DNA of 64,000 bases, from positions 1,487,945 to 1,551,944 of the forward strand of contig CAXHTR010000005.1 of the NCBI GenBank assembly GCA_964019655.1, written 5' to 3'. The notes beneath the pieces were generated by a model. That model worked only from the letters and a program-made list of their open reading frames with translations, searched no databases and was not told the origin of the DNA. Below, piece after piece: positions 28,320 through 37,918 of this stretch; position 1 is the stretch's first letter; each line of letters starts with the position of its first letter. The stretch is from Perkinsela sp. pyNocScin1. Lineage: Eukaryota > Euglenozoa > Kinetoplastea > Prokinetoplastida > Perkinselidae. A program made the translations under genes and the position numbers.

Positions 28320-28460
28320 TATAATTTTTTTGCGTAAGTAGAAAGAATGCTCTGAATGTGGAATGGCAAGAGGTTGATGGAATCTACTGAATGACAGCAA
28401 TGGTTTTCTATTTTGAGAAGCATTCTTCTTTTCACATCGCCTCGTGCTATAATTTCCCAA

Positions 28461-29234
28461 TCATTGCACTGTGTGCATCAGATCCTTTCCATTACGATCG
28501 ATGACTTCGTCAAACTTCTCCCTGTCGATGCAGAGCCTTGAAATCTCTCTCTCGACAAGAAGCGTTTGCTGTGATATCTGGTTGTTTTTCAGATTTATCT
28601 CCACCAGTCCACTCGGTAGCTTCTCTAGGTCGATAGCCCCGGAGAGCTGCGCATCGCTGATATCGAGGTGAATCAGCGAATCCGGCAGACCGCGTAAGTC
28701 TATCTCGCCGCAAAATTTGTTGTGGCCTGCACGAAAGCTCCGGGTCCATCTCGGGAGCGCTGGGATATCGAGCGACCCTTCGAGATCGTTCGTGTAGATA
28801 TAAATGCGCCTGAGCTTCCGCGGGAGCGTATGTATCGCAAATTCCCCTGTAAAATGGTTGTCACCGATGTCGAAGATTTCAAGATTCAGTGGGAGAACTG
28901 CCGTGTCCACTATTCCAGTGATCGCCAGCGAGGTCACGTAAAATGCAGTGGTACTCGGTGGTATCCACTGGAGGTCAATGCGGCCACCAGGACCGATACG
29001 GAACTCGATGGCATCATCGTTGGTATCGAAGTAGAGCTCATCCAGCTGCGGCTGAAAGTCAATTTCAACGACGCCTTCGCTTGCCAGAGTCACGCCGGGC
29101 CACTCCAAGATGTCAAGAAATGCACCGTGGGCATCCTGAAGGGAACTAATGCTCGTGATATTGCCAACGAGGAGCTCGAGCATCGTTTGATCGGACATGC
29201 CATCGACGCTGCACAGGGCAATAGGCGTGAGCAT
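28461..29234 (-). CDS. LRR protein, subtype A, shortened N-terminus
   Basis: 257 residues from MLTPIALCSVDGMSDQTMLELL, the first ATG; upstream there is only a GTG start. The GR-x-D piece is missing, so the hydrophobic run joins the helix almost directly. Cap reads LEWPGVTLASE with no cysteines. A segment with FRIGPGGRIDLQWIPPST closely matches the gene at 27507, so the two are a tandem pair. About six repeats follow, ending FDEVIDRNGKDLM, a diverged tail. Confidence 0.82.
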   Translation of the reverse strand: MLTPIALCSVDGMSDQTMLELLVGNITSISSLQDAHGAFLDILEWPGVTLASEGVVEIDFQPQLDELYFDTNDDAIEFRIGPGGRIDLQWIPPSTTAFYVTSLAITGIVDTAVLPLNLEIFDIGDNHFTGEFAIHTLPRKLRRIYIYTNDLEGSLDIPALPRWTRSFRAGHNKFCGEIDLRGLPDSLIHLDISDAQLSGAIDLEKLPSGLVEINLKNNQISQQTLLVEREISRLCIDREKFDEVIDRNGKDLMHTVQ

Positions 29235-29329
29235 TTGACGATCAAGAAGAAGCTGAGAGTAAGCAGAAAGACGTGCCAAAAACACTCGATGAAAGATACT
29301 CGCACAAAAATCAACAGACAGTTCCTTTC

Positions 29330-30043
29330 TTAGTGCGCATGCATTGACGTATCTCGAGTGTCAATTATCTGCACTCGCGGGTCAACTCGGCCACGAGCAG
29401 CGATAGACTGACACCGCACACACCGGGTCGAGAAGATCACAGCCTCTCGAAGACTCGCTGGAAGCCCCTCAATATTCACAAACTCGATTGGGTCCTGTTC
29501 AAAGTTGATACTCACCATGAGCGGCGGGAGCTCCTTTAGGTTGATCGTTCCAGAGATACCGCACGCAGTCACGCTGAGGTGCAGAAGCTTCTCCGGAAGA
29601 TCAGCGAGTTGTACCGCATTTATGGGCTGACAAGCGTACAGGTGGCAGACCTGCAGCTCTTTTGGAAGCATACGCGGCTGGAACCCGCCAGTGATCTCCT
29701 GACTGCCGAGATGAAGCATATGCACTGAGTTCGGAAACCAGAGCAGCGAATCTGCGACCATGCGCTGGTATCTACCATTGCAAAGTGCCGTAGTGCCGGT
29801 CCATTTTATGTCTCGAACAAGTGCTGTACTAAATTCATTCTGTTGACACACAACACCTGCCCAGTGGCAGGCATCGTGGATATCATATTTTGACTTGAAG
29901 AGCGGTGAGGACTGAAAGTGCTGAAGTTCGAGTACAAGTTGCTCAAACCGCACTGATCTTTCCATACAAATCTGCTGATAGGGTCGACAGTGGTTATCAG
30001 AGGTAAATACAGACACGCTCACGAATAAAGGCAGAGATAGCAT
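29330..30043 (-). CDS. LRR protein, subtype C
   Basis: 237 residues. Start MLSLPLFVSVSVFTSDNHC. Cap cysteines present (C-H-W-A-G-V-V-C), followed by the long spacer (about 45 residues) to LLWFPNSVHMLHLG. Repeats are irregular: MLPKELQVCHLYAC, DLPEKLLHLSVTAC, CGISGTINLKELP. Extra cysteines occur throughout (including CVRCQSIAARG near the end), so additional disulfides are possible. No VVDE tail. Confidence 0.8.
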   Translation of the reverse strand: MLSLPLFVSVSVFTSDNHCRPYQQICMERSVRFEQLVLELQHFQSSPLFKSKYDIHDACHWAGVVCQQNEFSTALVRDIKWTGTTALCNGRYQRMVADSLLWFPNSVHMLHLGSQEITGGFQPRMLPKELQVCHLYACQPINAVQLADLPEKLLHLSVTACGISGTINLKELPPLMVSINFEQDPIEFVNIEGLPASLREAVIFSTRCVRCQSIAARGRVDPRVQIIDTRDTSMHAH

Positions 30044-30145
30044 GCGTACAGGATGAAATCACAAGCATGAAAAGAAAGCACTCTATATATCGGGCATTTA
30101 GTAAGAAATCTCTGTCTTGGAAGGGTCTACTTAGAGATCAGTCAT

Positions 30146-30859
30146 TCATTCTCCCTCGCTCGCCTCATCTAGGTATTCATTATTCCGTGTGCTTTCCCTA
30201 AGCTTAAGCTTAATAATATATGCATTCATCGCTTGAATTCGGCTATCACAAGTCTCTCCATTCACAAGCTTGATTGTTAAGTTTCGCTGCCGGTTTGCGA
30301 ATCGAATGACGCAGAGCGATTTCGGTAGAAGATCATTATCAACCAGTACTTTATGTATTCGATTGTCCATTAGATCAATCTGGCGGATAGAATCTGGGAG
30401 ATTTCCTAGATTCACTCTTCCTCGAAAATTATTATTACTCAAGTCGAGCTCCTCAAGCTTTGGTGGTAGTCTCAGCATATTCAAATAGCCCACAAGCGCA
30501 CAGAATGGAGCACTGTATTGTATGATATTTCGAGGCATATATTGAGTATCGAGAGTGATGTTTAAGCGAACGTTCACTATAACCAAAGACTCGAGGGTTG
30601 GTGGAAGCCACGAAAGCGTTGCTATCTGGGCGTGACCGTCACCCCACTCAATAGTCTTTATGAGTGTCTCACGGCAGCAAACACCTGTCCAGGAGCAAGG
30701 GTCACTTTCATCTGCTCCCCGAGAAAGAATCTGTAATACTTGCATTCGCTTTGGGCCTGGATTTCCAATAGTTCGATCAATACAGTACATTTGGTACGCA
30801 AGTTGGTCACACGTAGTGTGTGGATCAGCAGTCGTTAGAAGAGCGATGCAAACGTTCAT
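30146..30859 (-). CDS. LRR protein, subtype C, first gene left of the strand switch
   Basis: 237 residues. Start MNVCIALLTTADPHTTC, then MYCIDRTIGNPGPKRMQVL. Cap C-S-W-T-G-V-C-C, spacer, then LSWLPPTLESLVIVN. Repeats: YMPRNIIQYSAPFC, RLPPKLEELDLSN, NNFRGRVNLGNLP, DNRIHKVLVDNDLLP. The tail is charged and ends EASEGE, without VVDE. It begins the leftward gene block, so it lies closest to the presumed transcription start in the strand-switch region. Confidence 0.82.
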   Translation of the reverse strand: MNVCIALLTTADPHTTCDQLAYQMYCIDRTIGNPGPKRMQVLQILSRGADESDPCSWTGVCCRETLIKTIEWGDGHAQIATLSWLPPTLESLVIVNVRLNITLDTQYMPRNIIQYSAPFCALVGYLNMLRLPPKLEELDLSNNNFRGRVNLGNLPDSIRQIDLMDNRIHKVLVDNDLLPKSLCVIRFANRQRNLTIKLVNGETCDSRIQAMNAYIIKLKLRESTRNNEYLDEASEGE

Positions 30860-32175
30860 ACTAATTTAGAGCAAAAACCACGCAATATAATGTATGCTTA
30901 GTATCTTTACTTAAAATTGACTGAGTCAAGCACATAGAATGAAAGTAAACTTTGCAGTAGACTAGCACAAATCTGAAACAATGTATTGTAGTGTTTTCAT
31001 AGATTTTAGCGGATGCATATGCTCTCAAGAGTGTGTACAGTAGCTATATCCAATTTTCTTGCTCACTCCATTACTTTAGGGCAGCTGCTAGTGGAAGATG
31101 GCATTTTTATCTACGGATTTAATTAGAAGTATCGCTTATCTCTCGCTCTTCCTGCGTGTATTCTATTCATGAAATTCTCTCATTACAGGAAGAAATGGAA
31201 ATTCAATCTAGCTTTTTCCTCATCTGCCGAAGTGGAAACAAAAGCTCATTGCTACAAAGCTCTTTAATACATGGATTTTGCACGTACCATTTTTCAAAAC
31301 TTCATACGATCAGCTCGGTACATCCCAAGAACTTATAAATGAAGTTGATTGCAGTGAGTGAGTATTGCAATATACAATGATGTACGAGTGTGAACATTCT
31401 TTCTATTCTATGAAATAATATTAAGCCCTGAGTACGCAAATGCTCATCTTCACAGCTATCATATGCTTGTACAGATAATAAATCTACTTATCTATGAGAT
31501 AAAGTTTACGGATTCTCTCTTCCTTCACTGAGTATTAGATATCCAATCACTCACAATTCAGTCTTTAGCTTGTACACACGCATTTCTACTGCTTCAATAC
31601 ATAAAGTCTTTTGTATTCTAAGCAGTGAGAGAGCTATTATTCCTTTTGATTTTCGCTTCCGACTTAATTCTATCTTCATTGGTTCGAGAGTTGAAATGAT
31701 ACTCCTAATGCATCTTGACGCCCTGCTTTTCCCGATGATCGCTAATCCTAATTCTAATTCAGCTCTCAAATTGGAACTATTTGCGTGTAAAATGGCATAT
31801 CTATAGATCAGAAACTACAGACTTGTATGAGCATGCGTACTGATTCTAATCTATTGAAAGTTCTTCGAAAATTGATGGGCATCCATCCGCATTCTAACAA
31901 AATGATACCACAAAGAATTCCAGCTCCATGTGATGATATACTTTCTAAAAAGTACTTTAGTGCTAGGAGCGTCAAACTTTATCTTCAGTATTTACTTTCA
32001 TCTTCTATGTACAGGAGCCAAGTCTTACTATCGTTCCACGAGTGAAATCTCAGATTATATAGGAGACCTTTTGCTAAAATCTTCATGCAGAACTTTATTT
32101 GCAAGCATTTGATCAAAGACTTACTTAGTAGAGAGTATCTTACAGAGATTGTGCATTTACTTCTCTAAAACTTAA
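30860..32175. promoter_or_regulatory. Divergent strand-switch region, presumed start of two transcription units
   Basis: All genes to the left read leftwards for 30 kb and all clear genes to the right read rightwards. These 1.3 kb between them are AT-rich and hold no supported gene; open frames near 31156, 31551 and 31827 are short and without motif. In kinetoplastids such divergent switch regions are where RNA polymerase II starts the two polycistronic units. No sequence motif for a promoter can be named. Confidence 0.6.
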
Positions 32176-33090
32176 ATGAAACTTCTCTTGTTCGTTAAAG
32201 CAGCAGATACTCTATTGGGCCGTATAGATCGCATATCGCTCTCTGATCAAACATTGATGGAGCTTCTCGTACAAGACAGGGTCGATGATGATAAAGTACC
32301 TTTTCAGTATCCTGATAAGACCTTCTTTGATGCATGCTCCTGGCCTGGCGTTGAGTGTGATGATGAATCACGGGTTGTGCGAATACACTTCCGGAATTTC
32401 AAGGGTGGCTCAATGGACTTGTCCTATATACCACCACGCACCAAAGTTTTTAAACTAAGTCGGCGAGGAATAGGAGGAAGCATTGATGCCGCATCACTTC
32501 CCGAAGCTCTCGAAGAGATGAACTTTGAGGGAAATATGCTCTCGGGGACAATTGCTATGACTGCCCTTCCGCATTCTCTAAAAAATCTGAATCTATCAAA
32601 GAATTCGCTCTCGGGCAGCTGTGATCTGCGGTCCCTCCCAGTTGGTATGGAGCAACTCCGCTTGACCCGCAATATTCTCTCAGGTAGCTTGCATCTCTAC
32701 AAGCTACCATCAGCATTTCATAGTCTTTGCCTGAGTCGAAATAATTTTAGCGGCGAAATCTCGCTTGATGCCCTGCCAGCATCGCTTCGGTACTTGGGAC
32801 TATCATGGAACAAGCTCAAGGGTGAAGTCTCTCTGTCCAATCTTCCAGCGAGCCTCGAAGATCTCTACCTCAACAACAATTATTTCTTGGGGTCCTTCGT
32901 TCTCAAAAGCCCTCCAGCAGGCTTAGACTGTGTGTATGCGCATGCGAACGATTTTCAGGGTGTTGCTGTGGTGCCATCCAGTCTTGGCGTCCATGGGAAG
33001 ACCGTCTCGCTCGATGGAACGAAAATCGAGAAAATTGTGGACGAAAGCGGCAAAATGCACAAGTTTGAGAACGAGATGATGGGAAAATAA
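32176..33090 (+). CDS. LRR protein, subtype A, first gene right of the strand switch
   Basis: 304 residues. Start MKLLLFVKAADTLLGRID, then SLSDQTLMELLVQD. Cap C-S-W-P-G-V-E-C. About nine regular repeats (NMLSGTIAMTALP, NSLSGSCDLRSLP, NILSGSLHLYKLP, NNFSGEISLDALP, NKLKGEVSLSNLP). Tail IEKIVDESGKMHKFE. An in-frame stop lies directly before the ATG, fixing the start. The reading direction is opposite to the 30 kb to its left. Confidence 0.9.
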   Translation: MKLLLFVKAADTLLGRIDRISLSDQTLMELLVQDRVDDDKVPFQYPDKTFFDACSWPGVECDDESRVVRIHFRNFKGGSMDLSYIPPRTKVFKLSRRGIGGSIDAASLPEALEEMNFEGNMLSGTIAMTALPHSLKNLNLSKNSLSGSCDLRSLPVGMEQLRLTRNILSGSLHLYKLPSAFHSLCLSRNNFSGEISLDALPASLRYLGLSWNKLKGEVSLSNLPASLEDLYLNNNYFLGSFVLKSPPAGLDCVYAHANDFQGVAVVPSSLGVHGKTVSLDGTKIEKIVDESGKMHKFENEMMGK

Positions 33091-33186
33091 GATATAAATG
33101 CACGTATTCCTAAAATTGATTTACGCCTTTAGGACGATGGCTGTCTCCTTCTATAAACGCATTATACAAACTCAGTGCTTTCCTTA

Positions 33187-33194
33187 CTATAGAT
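33187..33194. repeat. Target-site duplication of the hAT element, left copy
   Basis: CTATAGAT directly before the left terminal repeat; the same 8 bases follow the right end at 34163-34170. Eight-base duplications are the signature of hAT transposition. Confidence 0.9.
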
Positions 33195-34162
33195 CAGGGT
33201 TTCAATTTGGTGGTAAATTTACCACCAGGTGGTAAATAGCACTTTTTCAAATTTCATTTTCCGAATTTTTTCGTCGATAGCTTCGATGGTACGTTTTGCT
33301 ATGGAGGACTTGGGGAATTTTTCCGACGATTGCATAAATATTGCATGACTGATGAAGTACTGTTTCGTCGATTGATACTGTACTGTTGTTTGTTTGGTTG
33401 ATACTGTACTGTACTGTTGGTTGGTTTAAAATCCCGCTTCACATACGAGAACCCTGTGACAAAAAAGAAGAAGGATCTTCTGAAATACAAGAAATGGCTC
33501 AAAGATCTATTTTACGATGATACTCTCGAGGAGAAAATTCCCCGTCTGTAAAAAGGGGACTTGATACATACGTACATGTATGCGTGCGAACCCGAATATC
33601 AAGAAGCTATATGATCAGTGCGAGAGCACAGAACACTTCTGGTGCAACATAATGCACTTTAATCCAAACATCGCAAAGATAGCACTTAGAAAGATTCTTC
33701 CTTACGCCACTACCGTCATGGTTGAGAGAGGCTTCTCAGGGATGAATGATCTGAAGACAAGCGATCCGCATACGACTTCAGACTATGGCACAAGAGACAC
33801 GCGTATGTCGTTCCGCAGTCAGGCAACGTTTTGAAGAATCAGTGGCATCGAAGAATTCAAATTAAGTGCACTCTCAAATTCAATCACATTCGGCTAGAAA
33901 AAAATGGGCTTTAGGCTATTCATTGGGCTAGTTATCACAGTCAGGTCAAGCATAGCTAATAGTTTTCAAAAGCGTTCTTCAATTCACATTTTTCCTATTC
34001 CAGAAAGTTTTGGATTACGATTCTAAAATGATCAAAGCAGCAGATACAGGATCCAGAATTGGCCAACAAAAAATTTTAAATATTTACTGTCCATTCTATC
34101 ACCGGACGAAAATAAGTGGTGGTAAATGGGTTCTGAAATTTTTGAACTTTGCTGAAACCCTG
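33195..34162 (+). mobile_element. hAT-superfamily transposon, degenerate, 968 bp
   Basis: Bounded by perfect 10-bp inverted repeats CAGGGTTTCA / TGAAACCCTG and identical 8-bp target duplications CTATAGAT. Subterminal GGTGGTAAAT / ATTTACCACC motifs recur near both ends. It carries transposase remnants, including the C-terminal dimerisation motif. At under 1 kb it is an internally deleted, non-autonomous copy. The right end is only 15 bases from the ATG of the LRR gene at 34178. Confidence 0.9.
33430..33836 (+). pseudogene. hAT transposase remnant with C-terminal dimerisation motif
   Basis: The frame from 33580 to 33834 encodes an 84-residue piece with FWCNIMHFNPNIAKIALRKI, then LPYATTVMVERGFSGMNDLK. 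The order W ... P-x-[IL]-x-x-[IL]-A ... [IL]-L-P-x-x-[AT] ... ER-[GV]-F-S is that of the hAT-family C-terminal dimerisation region. Another frame just upstream (about 33430-33551) adds TKKKKDLLKYKKWLKDLFYD. Most of the catalytic region is missing, so the element cannot encode a working transposase. Confidence 0.8.
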
Positions 34163-34170
34163 CTATAGAT
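34163..34170. repeat. Target-site duplication of the hAT element, right copy
   Basis: CTATAGAT, identical to 33187-33194. Seven bases separate it from the ATG of the next LRR gene. Confidence 0.9.
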
Positions 34171-34177
34171 ATACTTC

Positions 34178-35080
34178 ATGATCGAATTCTTTACACACAG
34201 CTTTGACCCGCTCTCTGCGTGTGATCCATCGCTTGGTCGCCTGGACTACGACTCGCTCTCCGATCAGGCGCTGATGGAGATGCTCATCGATGGAATGCAT
34301 GCACATAGTGAAATAATCTACCTCGATGAAAACAGGAACTATAAAGACGTGTGCGAGTGGTATCGAATTGAGTGCACAGACGAGCGCGTGACGAAAGTTG
34401 CAATTTGTTACCAAGGTTTTAGTACAAAACCCTTTCCATTCCATTTTACGCCCCCACTCGTCACTACAGCGATTTTCAGTGATTGTGGTCTGCATGGGAC
34501 GCTTGACGGGTCCCATCTGCCCCTCGATCTCGAGCAACTCGGTGTCCAAGGAAATTCCCTGAGTGGCGCAATCGACTTCAAAAGCTTTCCACGGAAAATG
34601 AAAGCAATCAATCTATCCTTTAACGAATTTAGTGGGGAGTGCGCTTTTTCAGATCTCCCAGATACGCTTGAGAATTTTGCAGCTCCCTGTAATAAATTTT
34701 GTGGGGAACTATCGCTCAACAGCCTTCCAGCTGCGATGATGCAGCTTGATCTATCACTGAACGATTTTAGCGGGCCAGTTCGAATCGAAAGCTTGCCAGA
34801 AGCGATGCGATTTATCGACCTGAGCACCAATAAATTCTTAGAGGAGTTCACACTGCTCGCATTTCCTCCAAACTTTGAAGGGGTGCGGCTCGCATATAAC
34901 CCGCTGATAAAGACTATTGTGCTTCGAAAGGCATCTGGCAAGATGCCCTTCTATGTGTCAAGTGAGCTCATCACAAGCGTTCTCGATGACGAAGGAAAAC
35001 GGCACAGCTGGGAAATGGCTGTGCTCGAGTGGAATATCGACTCGAGCGATGATGACTGCAGTGATGATGACTCGTACTAG
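34178..35080 (+). CDS. LRR protein, subtype A1, with acidic tail
   Basis: 300 residues. Start MIEFFTHSFDPLSACDPSLGR, then LDYDSLSDQALMEML, the A1 cap, with both cysteines (C-E-W-Y-R-I-E-C). A1 segment FPFHFTPP; about seven repeats (NEFSGECAFSDLP, NKFCGELSLNSLP, NDFSGPVRIESLP). Tail ITSVLDDEGKRHSWE, then a unique acidic extension of Asp/Ser (SSDDDCSDDDS). It is the only A1 member outside the left block and on the other strand. An hAT element is inserted directly before its ATG, so any RNA-processing signal must lie in the transposon end or the short 15-base gap. Confidence 0.88.
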   Translation: MIEFFTHSFDPLSACDPSLGRLDYDSLSDQALMEMLIDGMHAHSEIIYLDENRNYKDVCEWYRIECTDERVTKVAICYQGFSTKPFPFHFTPPLVTTAIFSDCGLHGTLDGSHLPLDLEQLGVQGNSLSGAIDFKSFPRKMKAINLSFNEFSGECAFSDLPDTLENFAAPCNKFCGELSLNSLPAAMMQLDLSLNDFSGPVRIESLPEAMRFIDLSTNKFLEEFTLLAFPPNFEGVRLAYNPLIKTIVLRKASGKMPFYVSSELITSVLDDEGKRHSWEMAVLEWNIDSSDDDCSDDDSY

Positions 35081-35551
35081 ACGAAAGGTGCTCGATGGGT
35101 GAGCTCAGCTCACTTTGATGTGTCAAGCGATAAAGCATAAGCACTGAATTCATGATTGGTGTTCCGATGCGCCCACGCGTATGGAATATTATACGTGCTC
35201 TCATAAAAATCGGGATGGGTGTGCAAATGAATATATAAATCACTTCTTCCAATGACATGGGCGCTTCATAAATCGCTGGTCAAAATGACCGTTGTGCATC
35301 TTTGCACAAGTCAGAAAGACCTTTCTCGGCAGAAAGAATAATCGACCGCTGATGCGGTGAAACCGACTGGTGGTACGTTCTACGGGCGATTTCGAGAGCG
35401 GACAGCGCATGACGGTGGGCGGGAGGTTCATCGGTCGTACGCGCCTTAGAAAAACTCATGTTTGAATATAAGCGAGTAGGAAAAGATGCGCACGTCACCC
35501 AGAGGATAGGCGCTTTATTTTCAGTCGATATTCTTTTCAAAATCAATCACA
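35081..35551. other. Intergenic, no gene seen
   Basis: No plus-strand frame with recognisable content; the minus-strand frames (about 34971-35546) have no motif and run against the block. Confidence 0.4.
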
Positions 35552-35729
35552 ATGCCCTCCATTCCTTTTTTTAGCTACCGACAGCGAGATCTGCCCGATT
35601 CATACAGAAAGCCTCTCAGATGAAGACCGCATGGAAAATTTCTTGCAAGGTATCGACTTTCTGCACGGCTGGCGAACAGACACAACCACTGTCGATAGCG
35701 GAAATATGGCGGGTATTGCTGTCTGCTAG
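35552..35729 (+). pseudogene. LRR N-terminal remnant with frameshift in a T run
   Basis: The ATG at 35552 (MPSIPFF) runs into a T7 tract. One base off, the frame continues LATDSEICPIHTESLSDEDR and MENFLQGIDF to a stop at 35727-35729. The A-[AT]-D ... E-S-L-S-D-x-x-x-M-E spacing is that of the family cap. No repeats follow. Confidence 0.65.
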
Positions 35730-36403
35730 GTACTGAGCGATGCTGTCGAGCGTACACTGTATATTCACCCTTGTAAAAAGGGTGTAAGTAGCATAAAATT
35801 TCACCACTGAAGTGGAACTCAACTTGGGTCGAAACAAGTGTGTCTCAATTCAGGGTGAACGTGCACAGCGCTGGCAATAAAATACGATCAGTATCAGCGT
35901 AGAAGACATGCTACCACTCCATGACTTATTTCACTGTCAGAAAAATTGTGTACGACCGGAGAGCGAGCGCCTTTTCACGCATTCAGGTGCTTAAAGAGTG
36001 CCCTCAGCTCACCATGGTGCCAATACATGCCTTGTAGCGCTGTGACTTGGACTCTCCAAAGTATCCTTTTGCGGACAATAAGCTCGTAGAAGCGCCTTCG
36101 CATGTTATCGCCCGCCAGGACATGAACCATCAGACACATCTACCAATGTCGTTGTGAAGTCAAGCAGGTCGGGCGAATTTCCGTCAGAGACCTTGCGATG
36201 GGCCACAGAGGGATTGACATCAACTGGCTGCTGATGAGTCCTTGCATTGAGAAAAGTTTGCAGTACATGCTTTCGAGCCATATGGACTCTAGGCTTACAC
36301 TGAATTTTATTGCAGTTTTCTTGCATACCCCAAGAACCTTTATTTTGTGCCCTCAAGTCAAGCCAAGCTACCCTCATATTTTCCATCTGCAATCTCATTT
36401 AAA
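35730..36403. other. Intergenic, no gene seen
   Basis: No supported coding sequence. Short frames on both strands lack motifs. Confidence 0.4.
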
Positions 36404-37120
36404 ATGAACCTGCTTCGCCGTCTGTTCGGCCAATGTCCAGCACAGACCAGCCCCAAAGAGTCTTATGAAGAGCGCGTGCGCCGTATCACTAAGCATGAAC
36501 TTCTGCAGAGCAGCTACTCGCAACCAGACCTCATCGAAAATCTCCTTCTTGCAGCAGATTCGGGGTCGATATCAAATACCACGACCAGCCCTTCGATGGA
36601 CTTAATTCTCAATATGGCGCAGTTCGAAAAAAAGAAAAATTGGCTCTTCCCGTGGGGCCCAGAGCTCATCGACGAGACGTACAGACCGTGCAACACCGAC
36701 TATCCGACATACTTAATGCGAAAAGAGCTCGAATATCATCGGCAGCTGAGCGAGGTGTATCGGAGTTTATCAGCCGATGAGATCCGACTGCTTCTCAGTG
36801 ACCCGTCGCAGCACTGGGACCGCATACTTCTGGAGGACTTTGACCCTGCATTCTTTGACGTCCTTCACCTGCACCCGTGTGAGGAGCTTCGGTTCGACCC
36901 AACCTCGCGAGGATGTCACCCGAGAGCATGCCGCATTCGATCCGGCGCTCACAAACAGCGATCGCGTGAGCGAGGAGCAGATGGTAGCTTGCCATCTGTA
37001 CTTGGTGTACATCGCTTTGCTCTGGGTAGCGCGAAAGGAACATCTATTTGGCTTGATCCTGCTTCTACTTGCTCTGGAGAAGCTTTTCGGCATTTCGTGC
37101 ATTCTTTCTTTGACGGGTAA
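36404..37120 (+). CDS. Unrecognised protein; N-terminal part related to the pseudogene at 44040
   Basis: 238 residues from the ATG giving MNLLRRLFGQCP; the frame is open 19 codons upstream. The first 170 residues match the decayed gene at 44040-45272 in order: LL-[RK]-RLF-x-Q, KNWL-[FC]-P, L-[LS]-D ... WDRI ... LHLHPCEEL. There the protein goes on into RNI-like LRRs. Here the homology stops at ELRFDP, where a segment shared with 40613-40760 begins. The end (GEAFRHFVHSFFDG) is therefore probably a new C-terminus made by a rearrangement, and the gene may be broken. Confidence 0.55.
   Translation: MNLLRRLFGQCPAQTSPKESYEERVRRITKHELLQSSYSQPDLIENLLLAADSGSISNTTTSPSMDLILNMAQFEKKKNWLFPWGPELIDETYRPCNTDYPTYLMRKELEYHRQLSEVYRSLSADEIRLLLSDPSQHWDRILLEDFDPAFFDVLHLHPCEELRFDPTSRGCHPRACRIRSGAHKQRSRERGADGSLPSVLGVHRFALGSAKGTSIWLDPASTCSGEAFRHFVHSFFDG
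36895..37041 (+). repeat. Duplicated segment, copy 1 of 2
   Basis: About 147 bp nearly identical to 40612-40757, starting CGACCCAACCTCGCGA and ending GTAGCGCGAAAG. All three plus-strand frames are open across much of it in both copies. The frame starting at the internal ATG (36981) changes only silently (H, A) between copies downstream of that ATG. Confidence 0.8.
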
Positions 37121-37220
37121 ATTGCTTTTGCCACTTCGTCAGACTCCAGCGGTCATGTGCAGAAGAAAGCGTCCGAGCTATGGCAAGCGGCTAACGCAGT
37201 ATCTCGCCACAACCACGTGA
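36981..37220 (+). CDS. Possible small membrane protein overlapping the end of the 36404 gene
   Basis: 79 residues from an ATG inside the duplicated segment: MVACHLYLVYIALLWVARKE, then a second hydrophobic run FGLILLLLALEKLFGISCIL and a basic tail ending YLATTT. Two membrane segments are likely. The copy at 40695 shares the first 19 residues exactly and also continues into a hydrophobic run. It overlaps the 36404 frame, so only one of the two may be real. Confidence 0.4.
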   Translation: MVACHLYLVYIALLWVARKEHLFGLILLLLALEKLFGISCILSLTGKLLLPLRQTPAVMCRRKRPSYGKRLTQYLATTT

Positions 37221-37918
37221 TCCTGAAATGCGCTCGGCACAAGAGAAGAGCAGTGTCAATACGCTGCAAAAGAATGCCAAGGAGACACGAGCGCCAGTGC
37301 TTCACACTTCGACCGATGTGAAGCCGCAACCATCGCGTCATATTCCCTTATTTTCGCGTGCCGCCATGCCCTCTTGCTTTTAATGCAATCGCAATCCCGC
37401 CAAGAACCTATGTCATGATCTGCACACGACCAAGGAACGCTTTGCGATATCAGTCGCGATCTGTCGTGGGAGATTGTCCACCTCGGGCATAATCGTTTAT
37501 GCTTGTGCGGTTCGACAACACTCTCACGACTGTCCAAAGAGCAAGGTTCACGTACGTGATTGCTATTGATCTCATTTCATTGGCGTAGCTGAGCACGTGC
37601 GCACTCAAAAAATGCCTCATTCAAATTTTACTCAATCTTGCAGTAAGTACGCACACATTTTTTTCGCTAGCCAATGGCTGTATATCTCTGCCTCTCCTCA
37701 CCTTTCTCTTAGAATAAAGATGGTCCCTCGTACAGTAGGTGGGGAAAACAAATGAACAGAGTGGCAATCTTTCATTCTTCACCGAATCTTCTGTTTTCCA
37801 TCCGAAACTCAGCTCTGTACCCCTTCACAGTCGGCGTGTAGAGCGAAATCTCAGATGTAAATGAAGATATTCCAACTTCTCTCTTTCTTACTTAGAATTT
37901 TAAGGGCATTAAAATACA
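37221..37918. other. Intergenic, no gene seen
   Basis: No supported gene on either strand; AT-rich towards the next start codon, with pyrimidine-rich stretches around 37870-37895. Confidence 0.4.

Noticed and set aside
31650-31700. tRNA gene in the strand-switch region, suggested by GGTTCGAGA
   Set aside because: No matching A box, acceptor stem or anticodon arm can be built around it.
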